Origin: Dugong dugon
Taxonomy: Eukaryota; Chordata; Mammalia; Sirenia; Dugongidae
Assembly (NCBI GenBank): GCA_030035585.1
Contig: CM057482.1
Coordinates: forward strand, 12,201,001 to 12,265,000
Reading direction: 5' to 3'
DNA length: 64,000 nt
The notes below the pieces were generated by a model. It saw nothing but the letters and a program-made list of their open reading frames with translations, made no database searches and was not told where the DNA came from. Of the stretch, positions 10,735-21,267 are shown one piece after another (position 1 is the first letter of the stretch; each line of letters starts with the position of its first letter). The translations under genes were made by a program, and so were the position numbers.

Positions 10735-11485
10735 ACAAACAAGCGGATAACTAGATAAAAGGGAGCTAAATGGAGCAAGTGTGGGAAACTCATGGTAATT
10801 GTTGAATCTGGGTGAGAGTTAGCTTAGGTTCTGTTCTTAGGAGCTGAGCCTGAGCCGGGTTGGGAAGCACGTGGTTCAGTGGGGGCATGCTCTCAGGTGG
10901 AGAGCGTAGGAAGCCCTGTAGGGCACCAAGGATGTGGTCTCAGCCAGAGTCAGCTTCAGCCTGCTCCTAGGGGAGCTCTGAAGCATGAAGTCACCACAGA
11001 GTTGGTCACACCCTGGGGAGAGGGCAGCCTTCTGTCCCCATGTCAGTTAGCCATTGGCTGTAGGTGCATGCGCACGGGCGCACGGGCACACGCTGCGGGG
11101 TGCTAAAATCGCCAGGCCCAGGACAAGTCTCCTGATAAAGGGATATCTGTGAGCCCTGGTGGTGCAGCGTTAAGAGTTCGGCTGCTAACCAAAAGGTCGG
11201 CAATTCGAATCCGCCAGCTGCTCCTTGGAAACCCTATGGGGCAGTTCTACTCTGTCGTGTAGGGTTGCTATGAGTTGGTATCGACTCGATAGCAAGGAGT
11301 TTGGGTTTTTTTTTGGTTTAGTGAACCATTAGCAAAACTCCCAGTACCTTGGGATAAGAGGGATCTCTGGGCAGGGCAAGTTACTGAGTCTACTATGTAG
11401 GTATATGGGGGTTTACTGTTACTATTCTTTCTACTTTTGGTTTATGCTTGAAATCCTTCATAATGAAAAAACTTTACTGAAACAA
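10735..11485 (+). mobile_element. L1 3' UTR remnants, sense, interrupted
   Basis: TAATTGTTGAATCTGGGTGA (about 10796-10815) and TATATGGGGGTTTACTG...CTACTTTTGGTTTATGCTTG...CATAATGAAAAAAC (about 11401-11472) are consecutive parts of an old L1 3' end. Between them lie unrelated sequence (10840-11145) and a SINE (11151-11320). Confidence 0.6.
11151..11320 (+). mobile_element. AfroSINE type A
   Basis: GAGCCCTGGTGGTGCAGCG, GGTCGGCAATTCGAATCC, CTATGAGTTGGTATCGACTC and tail GGGTTTTTTTTTGGTTT. Complete. Confidence 0.93.
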
Positions 11486-11582
11486 GGTTCTCAGAAGGAA
11501 GGAAGAAAAAGGGAACTCACAGCCACTTAGTGCTGGCACTTGCTGCCTTTTTTCACCTGGACTGTTTCACTGATGCCCATTC

Positions 11583-11783
11583 TCCATTTGCTGTCCAGTT
11601 AACTCTGACTCATGGCGATCCCATGCATGTAAGAGTAGAACCGTGCTCCCTGTGCTTTTCAATGCTGATATTTCAGAAGTAGATCACCAGGCCTTTCTTC
11701 TGAGGCACTTCTGGTAGACTTGAAACTCCAGCCTTTAAGTTAGCAGCTGAGCGCCATAACCATTTACACCACCCAGGGGCTCC
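11583..11783 (-). mobile_element. AfroSINE type B, antisense
   Basis: GATTTTT-less tail start, then CTGACTCATGGCGATCCC, AGAAGTAGATCACCAGGCC, TTAGCAGCTGAGCG and head complement CACCCAGGGGCTCC. CCATTCT occurs at both ends and may be part of a target duplication. Confidence 0.88.
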
Positions 11784-11837
11784 ATTCTGCTGATACAAAT
11801 GGGGAAATTGAAACTCAGGGTTAAGTAAGGAGCCCAG

Positions 11838-12410
11838 ATGTAGCAAATAAAAGTACAATATGTCCAGTTAAATTTGAATTTCAGATTGTTGTTGTTGCTA
11901 GGTGCCCAACTCACAGTGACCCCATGTACAACAAAATGAAACACTGCCGGGTCCTGCACCATCCTCACAGTTGTTTCTATGTCTGAGCCCATGGTTGCAG
12001 ACACTCTGTCAGTCCATTTCGTCGAGGGTCTCCCTCTTTTCGCTGGCCCTCTACTTTACCAAGCATGATGTCCTTCTCCAGGGATCGGTCCCTCCTGATA
12101 ACATGTCCAAAGTAAGTGAGACAAGGTCTCACCATCCTCACTTCTAAGGAGCATTCTGACTGTACTTCTTCCAAGATGGATTTGTTTGTTCTTCTGGCAG
12201 TCCATGGTGTATTCCGTATTCTTTGCCAACACTGTCATTCAAATGCATCAGTTCATCTTTGGTCTTCCTTAATTGTTTATTTCAGATAAACAACAACAAC
12301 AAAAATTTAGTATAAGTATATCCTATGCAATATTTGGGACATACTGGTACTCAAAATATATTCATTTGTTTATCTGAAATTCAAATTGAACTGGGCATCC
12401 TGCACTGTAG
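11838..12410. mobile_element. Ancient palindromic element cut by an RTE insertion
   Basis: Left arm CCAGTTAAATTTGAATTTCA (about 11863-11883) is complementary to right arm TGAAATTCAAATTGAACTGG (about 12375-12394). The centre holds AGTATAAGTATATCC facing GGGACATACTGGTACT. I recognise this inverted-repeat sequence as widespread in placental genomes but cannot name the family. The two halves are separated by the insertion at 11887-12278. Confidence 0.7.
11887..12278 (-). mobile_element. 5'-truncated RTE LINE 3' end, antisense
   Basis: Minus-strand translation gives the C-terminal RTE polyprotein signature LTYFGHVIRRDRSLEKDIML, then GKVEGQ and a basic stretch, disrupted afterwards. The end reads into a tail ACAACAACAAC like that of AfroSINE type C. 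Flanking 9-bp repeats ATTTCAGAT (11878-11886 and 12279-12287) prove a single retrotransposition event. Confidence 0.92.
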
Positions 12411-12579
12411 CTGACATCCCGTCCTAGGTCGCATAGCTTGTGAGTCGTGGGGCTGAGATGCGTACCCAGGTGGGGCCAACATCAAAGTCTGTGCTTTTCA
12501 GCTCTGGTGAGTGGGTACGGCACTAACAAAATGCTTTGCGAGGCGTTATCTTTCCACGACCTCATTAGGGTGCTGCATG

Positions 12580-12697
12580 ACAGCAGAGACCATTAGAATT
12601 ATCAGGGCAGCTTTGAAAGAGACTGATGCTCAGATCCCACCCCAGATTAGTGAAATCAGAATCTCTCATGGGGTCTTAATCTAATCTAATGTGCGAC
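12580..12697. mobile_element. MER5-type hAT fragment
   Basis: ATTAGAATTATCAGGGCAGC, CTCAGATCCCACCCCAG and AGTGAAATCAGAATCTC match the MER5 layout. The AfroSINE at 12698 interrupts or abuts it. Confidence 0.75.
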
Positions 12698-12893
12698 CAA
12701 AGAGCACTGGTGGCGAAGTAGTTTAAGCCCTTGGCTGCTAACCGAAAGTCGGAGGTTCGAACCCACCAACTGCTCCACGGGAGAAAGATGTCGGAGTCTG
12801 CTTCCATAAAGATGTACTGCTTTGGAAACTCCGTGGGGCAGTTCTACTCTGTCCTGTAGGGTTGCTGTGATTTGGAATCTACTCAATGGCAGT
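12698..12893 (+). mobile_element. AfroSINE (CACGGGAGAAAGATG body)
   Basis: AGCACTGGTGGCGAAGTAG, GAGGTTCGAACCCACC, CTTCCATAAAGATGTAC and CTCAATGGCAGTGGG. Near-repeats TGTGCGACC and TGTGCACCC flank it. Confidence 0.9.
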
Positions 12894-13094
12894 GGGTAGT
12901 GTGCACCCGGGGCCGAAGCCTAGGCCTGGGCCTCCGGCTGTCGTCATTCATGAACGCAGAAAGGAGTAAACCAGAGGCAAAGCCGGCTCCCCAGGGCACC
13001 TAGAAAGCCCCGGCCCTGGCTTAGGCTCCTGACGTGCTGGGGAGGGGCAGGGAGCCTCCGCAATACAGCAGCCTCCTGTGACTCCCTGCTACCA

Positions 13095-13460
13095 GCCTGG
13101 CACGCAGGCCCTCCCCCGAACTTTGTCCTTGCTCTTCCCTCTACTTGGAACGCCCTGCCTGTCTTATTCTTTGTCCACTCGGCTCACTGCTCCTCCTTTT
13201 CAAGGTGCGACTCACATGTCGCCTCCTCTCTGGAGCCTGCCGTGACCCCCTGCCCCCTCAGCAGGGCTGGTCACTTTGTCCTCCATTGACTTGGCAGACT
13301 TCAGTGATAGCCCTTCATTCTTGGCAGAGGTGAACAAGGGATCCACTTGCCCCTTGTCCTGGCTCTCTGCTTCTCCATGTCTGAGTCCCCTTTGTGTCCC
13401 CAGCACCCAGCAGGGGCCTGGCCACATGGTATGCACCTGGTAAATGGGTGTTGAGTTGGA
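13095..13460 (+). mobile_element. L2 LINE 3' region
   Basis: TTGGAACGCCCTGCC, CCTTTTCAAGGTGCGACTC, GAGCCTGCCGTGACCC and CCCAGCACCCAGCAGGGGCC follow the order of the L2 3' end, in sense to SMAD6. Confidence 0.7.
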
Positions 13461-13469
13461 GGGAGAAGG

Positions 13470-14035
13470 AAGGATTTTGTTGGGGGAGCAGGGTACAGTC
13501 TTCCCTTCTCACTCCATTGTCACAGCAGGGTCCACCTCTCCCTCCGCTCCTCTTCCTTGGTGGCACTTCAGTTCTGTTTGTCTGTAAGCCTAGGCCCTGT
13601 GTAGCCCAAAGGTAAACAGGTTTATAACAAGTCAAGGGGAAAAAAAGCAAGTGAGCCAGGAAGTTGTGCAATGCCAGCTCTGGGCCTAGGTAGGTGGAAA
13701 AAGGCCCCTATGGCAAACCAGGGCCTTGGAGCCAGGCCCCAGCCAGCCTAGCTGAGCCTCTGCTTCCCAGAACTCCACTCTGGATAAACACGGAAGTGAA
13801 GAGCGCAGCCTGCCCACCTTCTGAAATGGGCCGAGAAGTGGGGGACAGGCTGAGGAGGAGGGAAGGGGAGCGAGGACCCCAGTTAGGAGAGAGAGCCCAG
13901 GGTGCTTGCTCTTCTGGTGTTAAGAGAATGGATTTTAAAGCTTCAGTGGTTACTTCTATTGAAAACATAACCAAGCAGCTACTTCCTTCAGTGGCTGGGA
14001 TGCAGAGATCAAGGAAGCAGCCCCCAGCTCTCGGG
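13470..14035. other. Unassigned GC-rich intron
   Basis: No repeat recognised. A 123-codon open frame over 13694-14065 has no family resemblance and runs into a SINE at its end. Confidence 0.4.
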
Positions 14036-14040
14036 GAGGA

Positions 14041-14246
14041 GTCAGTGCATGGTGCAAATGGTTAATGTGCTCAGCTGCTAACTGAAAGGCTGACTGTTCG
14101 AGTCCACTCAGAGGTGCCTCGGAAGAAAGGCCTAGAGATCTACTGCCAGAAAATCAGCTATTGAAAACCCTGTGGAGCACAGCTCTGCTCTGACACATGC
14201 GGGGTTGCCATGAGTAGGTGTTGACTTGATGGCAACTGGTAGTAGG
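14041..14246 (+). mobile_element. AfroSINE type B
   Basis: CATGGTGCAAATGGTTAATG, CTGTTCGAGTCCACTC, CTCGGAAGAAAGGCCTAG and TTGATGGCAACTGG. The first few bases of the head are lost. Confidence 0.92.
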
Positions 14247-14303
14247 TAGCCCTTAGGGAGCTCTCCTCCTAGTGAGGCAGACAGTCCCAAGAGAGACAGG
14301 AAC

Positions 14304-14807
14304 TGTTTTAGTCATATAGGGCTGCTGTAACAGAAATACCACAAGTGGATGGCTTTAACAAACAAATGTATTCTCTCACAGTTTAGGAGGCTAGAAGTCC
14401 GAATTCAGAGCGCCAGCTCCAGGGGAAGACTTTCTCTCTTCGTAGGCTCTTGGGGAAGGTCCTTGTCATCACTCTGCCCCTGGTCTAGGAGCTTCTCAGT
14501 GCAGGGACCCTGGGTCCAAAGATTCTTCTTGCTTGGTGGTATGAGGTTCCTCTCCTCTCTGCTTGCTTCTCTCTTTTATATCTCAAAAGAGATTGACTCA
14601 AGATACAACCTAATACCATAGATTGTGTCCTGCCTCATTAACATAACTGCCTTTAATCCTGCCTCATTAACGTCATAGAGGTTAGGATTTACAACACATA
14701 GGATAATTACATCAGATCACAAAATGGAGGACAACCACACAATACTGGGAATCATGGCCTAGCCAAGTTGATACATATTTTTGGGGGACACAATTCAATC
14801 CATGTCA
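14304..14807 (-). mobile_element. MaLR-type solitary LTR, antisense, complete
   Basis: Plus strand TGTTTTAGTCATATAGGGCT ... CAATTCAATCCATGTCA. The minus strand therefore starts TGACATGGATTGAATTGTG, a hallmark of MLT1/MST-like LTRs. Flanking GGAAC and GGAGC may be the 5-bp target duplication. The internal ATACATTTGTTTGTTAAAGC-type region near the 3' end is conserved with the 5.4-kb copy. Confidence 0.88.
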
Positions 14808-14809
14808 GG

Positions 14810-15679
14810 AGCCAAGGAAAGTTGGGAACAACAGAATGGTCAGAGCACAGCTGAAGATGTGTGATGGGTGGACATGGCTGGTCTCAGGCTCCATGGGGAG
14901 CTCTGGATGATGGTGCACACTAGCTGTTCTTATAAATGCATCTGCTTGTTTCATCAGCTTGAAAATCTGCATAAAAGGAGTATCCCAATAATCCAGGAAA
15001 TTTGGAAAATAGAAAAAAATTACTTGTTAACCCAGCCGCCATGCTCAGTTTCCACTGTGCCATCAGCGTTTTGTGTCCTGCACATGAGACAAAGTGAAGC
15101 AGCCCGCCCTCCTCACCTGATGCCTTGTTAGAAGCACTTTTCCATGTTGCACTGTAGCGGCGCCACCAGGCCACCGAATGTTGACAAATAACCCTGCTTG
15201 GTCCAGGAGCAGGTCTGCCGGTAAAGCCCCTCCAAGGGGCAGGTGGGGTGTGAGTGCTGACTGCATTAGGGCTCAGAGAACAGGTGGCTGGGCTAACATG
15301 TGAAAGGAGCTAGGTGGGGACACTTGGGAGGCTTGCGGGCCCCTTTTTTGAGCAAGGTAGTGGTCAGTGGAAGCTGACAGTATTTATTGGTGTCTGAGTC
15401 CATGAGGTGCGCTCACAGGCATCCCTCTCTTGGTCCTGTATCATCTGTGAGTAGGTACACTGCTAATGGACCCCACTAGTGAATTGCTAAACCTTCCAGG
15501 CACTTCAGGTGGCCAGTGAACGTCTGGCATAATGTGTCCATCTTCCCGGGACCTCCGCTTTGCCACTCCCAGGGCCTCCTGGAGAGAGAACCTTACCCAG
15601 GTCGTCTTACTCCCCTTCTCTGCGCGGGTGGGGGTGGGGTGGGAGGCAGGGCAGGCAGGCAGGATTTGCTCAGGGACTT
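14810..15679. other. Unassigned intron, 870 bp
   Basis: No repeat recognised with confidence. GGAAAATAGAAAAAAATTAC near 15003 is an A-rich patch. A GTTAACCCAGCC context follows but no coding family is visible. Confidence 0.35.
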
Positions 15680-15848
15680 CAAACCAAACCAAACCAAACC
15701 AAACCTATTGCTGTCCAGTTGATTCCAACTCATATCGACCCCGTAGGACAGAGTAGAACTGCTCCATAGAGTTTCCAAGAAATTTTCGAACTGTCAGCCT
15801 TTTGGTTAGCATATGTAGCTCTTAACCGCTGCGCCACCAGGGTTTCCA
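15680..15848 (-). mobile_element. AfroSINE type A with target duplication
   Basis: Antisense, with an (AAACC)n tail at 15681-15706. Perfect repeats CTCAGGGACTT at 15669-15679 and 15849-15859. Confidence 0.95.
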
Positions 15849-15934
15849 CTCAGGGACTTAGGTAGACCATAATAAGGGCCCTTGGTGAGGGATGCAGGGG
15901 GTACCGGATGGCATCTTTCTGGCTTGCTGAAGAC

Positions 15935-16235
15935 ATACTTAATTGCTTTTGTTTTTCAAAGTAGCTCATGGTTCATTATGGAAACTTTAGAAAGCATAGA
16001 AAAATGCAGAGGGTTGGGGTGGCAGAGGGGGTGATTCCCATAATCCTACTATCCAGAGATAACCACTGTTAACATTTTGCCTCCTTCTGTTTAAATTTTT
16101 TTTTTCTGTTAAAAAATACAATTTTGCATCCTGCTTTTTCCCCTCAGCATTACATAAATATTTTCCCGTGTCATTAACACTCTTCATAAACACTGTTTTT
16201 GATGGCTGTGCTCTATTCCGGCCTATGCATCGACC
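15935..16235 (-). mobile_element. L1/HAL1 fragment, antisense
   Basis: AGAGATAACCACTGTTAACA, TTTTGCATCCTGCTTTTTCC and TTGATGGCTGTGCTCTATTC are typical antisense HAL1/L1 phrases. Confidence 0.75.
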
Positions 16236-16484
16236 AACACTGACTTATTAGCTCGTAAGTTGGACACCTGGCCTCCCAGGTGGGTGGCTCTGCATGAACC
16301 ACAGCCGGGAGGTGGGGCTTTGCTCAGGGAGCAGGCCGTGGCCCTTTTAATCCATCAGGCCCCCCGACTACTCCTCCAGGCTGTTTTACACCCCGCGTTG
16401 GTCTGGTCCCAGGAGGTGGACACCTAGCTTGGGTGGTGTTGACCACTTCCTCCGTTGAGCTTCTCCATCGCTGGGCATTAACTG

Positions 16485-16625
16485 TATAGCTCTTCCAGGA
16501 AGCCTTCTCTAGCCACGCTTGGGCGGCAGGTTGGTGTTTGCTCTCTTCTCTGAACCCTCATTCACAAGCACTTGACCCTTAGCACGTACAGCCTCGATTG
16601 TGTGTGCTTTGCAGGGTGGACATTG
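16485..16625 (+). mobile_element. L2 fragment
   Basis: CTTCCAGGAAGCCTTCTCTAG followed by CTCTTCTCTGAACCCTC resembles the L2 3' region. The preceding 16240-16480 is unassigned. Confidence 0.5.
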
Positions 16626-16674
16626 TCCCTGCCATGTCTTGACTCCTTTGTCTTGCTTCCTTTGCAGAGTTCTG

Positions 16675-16790
16675 GCTTATAGAGTGAAACTGACCATTCA
16701 CTAGCTGTGTGACCTTGGGCAAGTTCCTTAACCTCTCTGAGTCTTGGTTTCTTTTGTAAAATAATGTTGTTAGGAAATGGGAGAGGGTGG
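16675..16790 (+). mobile_element. MIR SINE, sense
   Basis: ACTAGCTGTGTGACCTTGGG, CAAGTTCCTTAACCTCTCTG and TCTTGGTTTCTTTTGTAAAA: an excellent MIR core. Confidence 0.92.
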
Positions 16791-16920
16791 AGATGTTGCA
16801 GAGGAGGGTGGCCTGAGGGGGCCTTAGGCAGTCGGGGGCCACACCCAAGGCCCTGAGTTAGGCAAAGAAACCAAAGTGTCAGATTCCAAAGGCAGAGGAC
16901 ACCAGAAGGGGGGACCTGTG

Positions 16921-17123
16921 TTGTTGTTCAGTGCTGTCGAGGCAATTTTCAACTCACAGTGACCCCATGTGACAGAGTAGAACTGCCCCATAGGGTTTCC
17001 TAGGCTGTAATCTTTCCGGAAGCAGATCGCCAGGTCCTTCTTAAGTGGAGACACCGGGTGTGTTCAAACTGCTGACCTTTTGGTTTGCAGCCAAGCGCTT
17101 AACCATCGTGCCACCAGGACTCC
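16921..17123 (-). mobile_element. AfroSINE type C, antisense
   Basis: TTGTTGTTCAGTGCTGTCGA tail, ATGTGACAGAGTAGAACTG, CTAGGCTGTAATCTTTCC and head complement GTGCCACCAGGACTCC. Confidence 0.92.
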
Positions 17124-17124
17124 T

Positions 17125-17980
17125 TTTTGTGAAATGAGGGTGGTTGTTGTGAAATTGAAAAGAGATAATATATGCCAGGTGCCTGGATCTGTGCTGGGGA
17201 CAAGGTGGTGCTTCCTAAGTGGTGGGGGTTATTACTACTGTGGATGGCGAGATTGTACTATCTTGTCCTCTCCCTTTTCACCCGCACCGAAGTTCACAGG
17301 AATGAGCAGCCCAGTGAGGAATGGTTCAGTTACACTCGAACTGTAGTTGACTCGACTGTGCTTGAATGAACTGGCTTTGCTCCCTTTTCTTCTGCCCACA
17401 CCTTGGTTAGGGAAACTGAGGCCACCCTGAAGTTCCGCCTACACCCGGTGACTCTTGGCAGGTCCTTTGAGGGTGCCTTAGGAAATATCTTTGGAGATTC
17501 AGGAACACACTGGATACATCAGTTGGTGAGCCAGGGAAATTAGCAGTAACGAGCTCATTTCGATAGCAATGAGCTGAGTCTCCCTCCAGCTGCCAGACAT
17601 TTATGAGGCTGGCTGGGTGCCGGCAGCCGGAGGCCTCCAATGGCCCTCATCCGGCTGGAAATAATTCGTATTTAAAAAATAACAATAAATAATAAAAAAA
17701 ATTCTCCATCTCCTCTCGCCTTCTGGTTCCTTTGGGCCCACGTGGGGAGATGGTGATGTCTTTGCCCAGTGAGCCCTTGTGGGGCAGTCAGACAGGAAAG
17801 GCCCCGGATCCCCCCTGGTGCCCACCTCCCAATCCTCCCTCATCTGCCAGAAGCTCAGGGCACTGCCACGTGTTCTGAGCAGGATAGCCAAGGGGCTTCA
17901 CCTCAGGGGGACCCTCTGTATCAGGCCCTGCTCTTAGTTGGAGAAGGATTATTTGCCTCTCAGGAGGATACTTGAAGAGC
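17125..17980. other. Unique intron with a conserved-looking AT-rich patch
   Basis: Positions 17500-17715 include GGAAATTAGCAGTAACGAGC, TTTCGATAGCAATGAGC and ATTCGTATTTAAAAAATAAC, AT-rich motifs in a GC-rich setting with no repeat assignment. A non-coding conserved element is possible but untested. Confidence 0.35.
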
Positions 17981-17984
17981 TCTG

Positions 17985-18060
17985 GGTCCTTTTCCTGCCC
18001 TGAGCCTTAGTTTCCCCATATGTAAAAAGAGGGAGGAGGTTGGATGGGAGGACTTAGCAC
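17985..18060 (+). mobile_element. MIR core, sense
   Basis: CCTGAGCCTTAGTTTCCCCA, TATGTAAAAAGAGGG. Confidence 0.75.
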
Positions 18061-18129
18061 TTTTACACCTGGCGTTATATGGAAACCAGGGTCCTGGGGT
18101 GGCAGGCTGTCAACCCTGGCAGGGAGCTG

Positions 18130-18350
18130 TCATCAACCGGGGCACATGTGAAATGCAGATTCCCAGGCCCATACAAAGTCAGACTCCTGGGGTGGGGCCT
18201 AGGAGCATACATTTTTAAAGCAATTTTTAAAAACTGAGGTTAAATCAACCTAACTTAAAGTCCACCATTTGAAAGGATATCATTCGGTGGTTTACAGCAT
18301 ATGCACAGTGTTGTGCAGCTGTTACCACTATTTGATCCAGAAGGAACATA
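18130..18350. mobile_element. MER5-type fragment followed by antisense L1 fragment
   Basis: ATGCAGATTCCCAGGCCC and CCTGGGGTGGGGCCTAGGAG are MER5-like (to about 18210). AAAAACTGAGGTTAAATCAAC, CACCATTTGAAAGGATATC and GGTGGTTTACAGCATATGC (18225-18310) are antisense L1 sequence. Confidence 0.65.
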
Positions 18351-18354
18351 CATT

Positions 18355-18970
18355 TTGTAAAAGGGCCCCAAGACATTCTGATGCTACCCGTCCCTCTGGG
18401 GACCTCTGCAGGTGTGTGTCCCTGCGGCACTGATTCACACCCTTGGGTGCTGGGTGGCGAGGCTGAGAGATGTTTTCAGGACTGTTGGGAATTGAGATGA
18501 GGAATCCCTGACGGGGCCAGATTAGGGGGAGAGGTCACCCTGTTTCCCCACCACTTTGCAAGGAAACAGACACCCTGCCCTATCCCCCTGCCCATCCAGC
18601 CCTGCCCACAGCTCCCCACACACTGTGAGCTGGCAACTGGTCACTTCCTCTGGGCTGGTGGCCCTTTCAGCCCCTGCCTGGGGTTCCTGGGCAGCCTGAG
18701 TGGCCTTGGGCTCACAGCCATGACACAGGCGTGGTGATGACCCAGGGCTTCCCCTCACCCCCAGGGACGCCCTTCTCGCCTTCTCAGTCCTCCTCAAGCA
18801 GGTGTCAGCATCCCCTTTGTAAAAATGGTGCCAACTGTAAAAATGGCGTGGCAGGGGCATCTGACCTCCTCTAACTTCATAAAGACGAGGGAGAATCAAG
18901 ATCAACAGCCCAAGGCTGGGTCCTGTGAGGAGGACGTCAGATATACCTCCCCTCTCCAACCTTTTAACCA
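18355..18970. other. Unassigned intron
   Basis: No repeat recognised. The 159-codon antisense frame at 18522-19001 shows no protein family features. Confidence 0.4.
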
Positions 18971-18975
18971 ATTCT

Positions 18976-19795
18976 GACACCAACCGTCCCTCCCACAACA
19001 TTGTCTCTGAGTTCTGGAATTCATTGCAATGGCCACACAGAACTCACAGACCCTACTCACAGTTAGGGTTTATTAGGAAGTAACTGGTTACAGTTCAGGT
19101 TCAGGAATGCTCAGGATACAGTTCTTCGATCAGGACAGCCTTGTCTGAGCTGTGCTGCAGGTGAGCCTCTCTGGCCCTTGGCCTCTTGGGCCAGGTAGGC
19201 CTCCGCCCTGCTTGGGCAAGTGTTACAAAGCTCTTTTAGCTCTGCCGATAAATGCCCAGAGGTACACCACTTTGCCAGTAAGCCTCTACCCAAAGGTGCT
19301 CAGCTCTCTGGCACTGTGGGTTGGCACACCCACTGTAACCACCTTGCTGTGTGGGCCAGGAAGCCCACTGCACCATCTCCTGCCGGTCTCCTACCTCTAA
19401 TGCCACAGTTTCTCTGCCTCTGCTTCTCGTCATTTCTCACCATCTCAGATGTTACAGTTCTCTCTCTGTCTCCTGGGTCTAGGAGGTTCTCAGCTCAGGG
19501 ATCCCAGGTCCAAAGGACGTGTTCCACTCCTAGCTCTTGTTTCTTGGTAGTAATGAAGTCCCCCCATCCACCTTTGGGATGGCTTGTTTTAAGACTAGTG
19601 AGATGGCAAAATTGACCAATCCCATCGTTAGGGTTCCATACACCTTATTTGCATTTGCATCAGGCTGTCCGATCCCCTTGGGGACCAGAAAACACCTTAT
19701 TTGCATAGTCAACCCAATGATTTGGTGGGAGTTACAAGACCATGACTAGAAAGGCCATATAAAAGTGATCCACACAATACCCTTACTACTCATAA
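18976..19795 (-). mobile_element. Probable ERV LTR, antisense, about 800 bp
   Basis: On the minus strand a CTAATAAACCCTAACTG poly(A)-signal region lies near the 3' end, followed by GAGTAGGGTCTGTGAG and CCATTGCAATGAATTCC. Upstream are two GCAAATAAGGTG motifs (plus strand 19639-19651 and 19691-19706) and CACTTTTATATGGCC. This is LTR-like architecture; family and exact ends are uncertain. Confidence 0.55.
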
Positions 19796-19799
19796 CAGC

Positions 19800-20560
19800 C
19801 ACCCTTGCTCTAGGAACTAGGGGCTGAGACATGGGTCCTTCTAATCTCACCAACGCCACACCCTGTCCTCTGCAAATTTTTCTTAGTACAACTTAAAGAG
19901 CATCTGGAAACTTCACCCCCTGACAGGCAGGCCTTTTTGAGGGGCGAGCAAGTTACTTTAGTCCCCTCCTTGTCAATGGAAGGGATGGGTTCTTTCCCAC
20001 TTTGCCCTCAGCTCACTGCAGGTGGTACAGGGCCCCCCACCTGGCTGAAGGCATGCCACTCCCCTCAGCTGTCCCCTGCAAAGAGGTAGTTGGCAGACCT
20101 TGCACAAGGTCCCTTGCAGCTCCGATGATGTTGTCTTGGGCCCCATGGAGTTTCCAGTCAGCCTCTGGCTGGTCATCAGGAGCCCCACCAATGGGACTCA
20201 GCCACAGTGCTCTTGCTCCTGACCCCTCCCCCAGAGACAAGGGGGCTGGTTGGCTCTGGAACCCCATCTTGGTGAATTGAAGCTCCTAGCTCTCAGAGTC
20301 ACCAGTGCATTGCTTAATCTGTCCACCGTCAGCACCCCTTCCCAAGCCACAGCCTTACTCAAGGAAGCTCCCTGGGTTGGTGGACGCGGCCTGTGCTGTG
20401 GACTGCCCACTGGGATCCCTTGCCCGACACTGGGCTTTGTTTCTAGGCCTATGGGCTTGTACTGGGTTCTTGCCCGAACCCTCGGCCCTGGAGTCCTTTT
20501 CCTTGGAGTCTTCCACCTGGAGTCTGGAATTCCAGAGCGGCTGTCCCTCTGTGGTCAGCA
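19800..20560. other. Unassigned, possibly ERV-derived
   Basis: No gene. It directly adjoins the putative LTR and could contain ERV internal sequence, but I recognise no gag/pol motif or primer-binding site. Confidence 0.3.
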
Positions 20561-20954
20561 CTTGGTGATGACTGGGTGATCTTCCCCTCTGTGGGCCTCA
20601 GTTTCCACACCCGTGAAATGACAAGCCCTGTGCAGCTCTGCCTGTCCCAGGAGTCACACACTGCCCTGGATGTGGCCGCTGCGGGGGAAGGGCGAGTAAA
20701 CTGATGGACGCACTGCAGCTGGAGACCCTGCAGTGCCTTTTTCCCGGAGGATCTCTGAGAGCCCCTTTGCCTCTGTGGTGTGTGCGGGTGAGAGAGTGGC
20801 AGCTGAGCATTTGCTTTCTTAGAAGGGTCAGTGGCTCTCTGCTGGGGCATTTTTCTCCCAGGGTTCTGCTTGGCCCTGCCACCCCTAACCAATCCCACAA
20901 GGCTGACTTGGGTTACCTTCTTTTGGGGTGGCTGGTGGTGGGGCTTGGTTGGTG

Positions 20955-21075
20955 AACGAGGGTCTCTAGGCTAGCATGGAATCAGTTTCCGCATCTGTAA
21001 AATGGGCATCTACCTGAAAGGGCTTTTGTGAATGTGAAATGAGAAGGTGTACGCTAACACCTGGGCAGGTATTGT
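20955..21075 (+). mobile_element. MIR SINE, sense
   Basis: ATCAGTTTCCGCATCTGTAA, AATGGGCATCTACCTG, CTGGGCAGGTATTGTTA. A second weak MIR core lies at about 20585-20630. Confidence 0.75.
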
Positions 21076-21204
21076 TACTTCCTAGCTACCTTTATCACTG
21101 GTGCTCTCTTTGTATACCTAGAGTAAAGGAGGCCCCAGGTATGTTAGATGACTTGTCTGAGGTACTGAAGGAGCAGCCCAGCCCCATGCCAGTAACGTTC
21201 CTGA

Positions 21205-21245
21205 CTCCTCTCTCTCTCTCTCTCTTTTTCTCCCTCCCTGTCTCC
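21205..21245 (+). repeat. (TC)n low-complexity tract
   Basis: CTCCTCTCTCTCTCTCTCTC followed by T/C-rich sequence. Confidence 0.9.
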
Positions 21246-21267
21246 TTCTCCTGCTTCTTTCCTTTTT

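Noticed and set aside
11977-12238. Protein-coding RTE gene on the minus strand
   Set aside because: Only the last part of the RTE polyprotein is present, frameshifted and 5'-truncated; a dead insertion.
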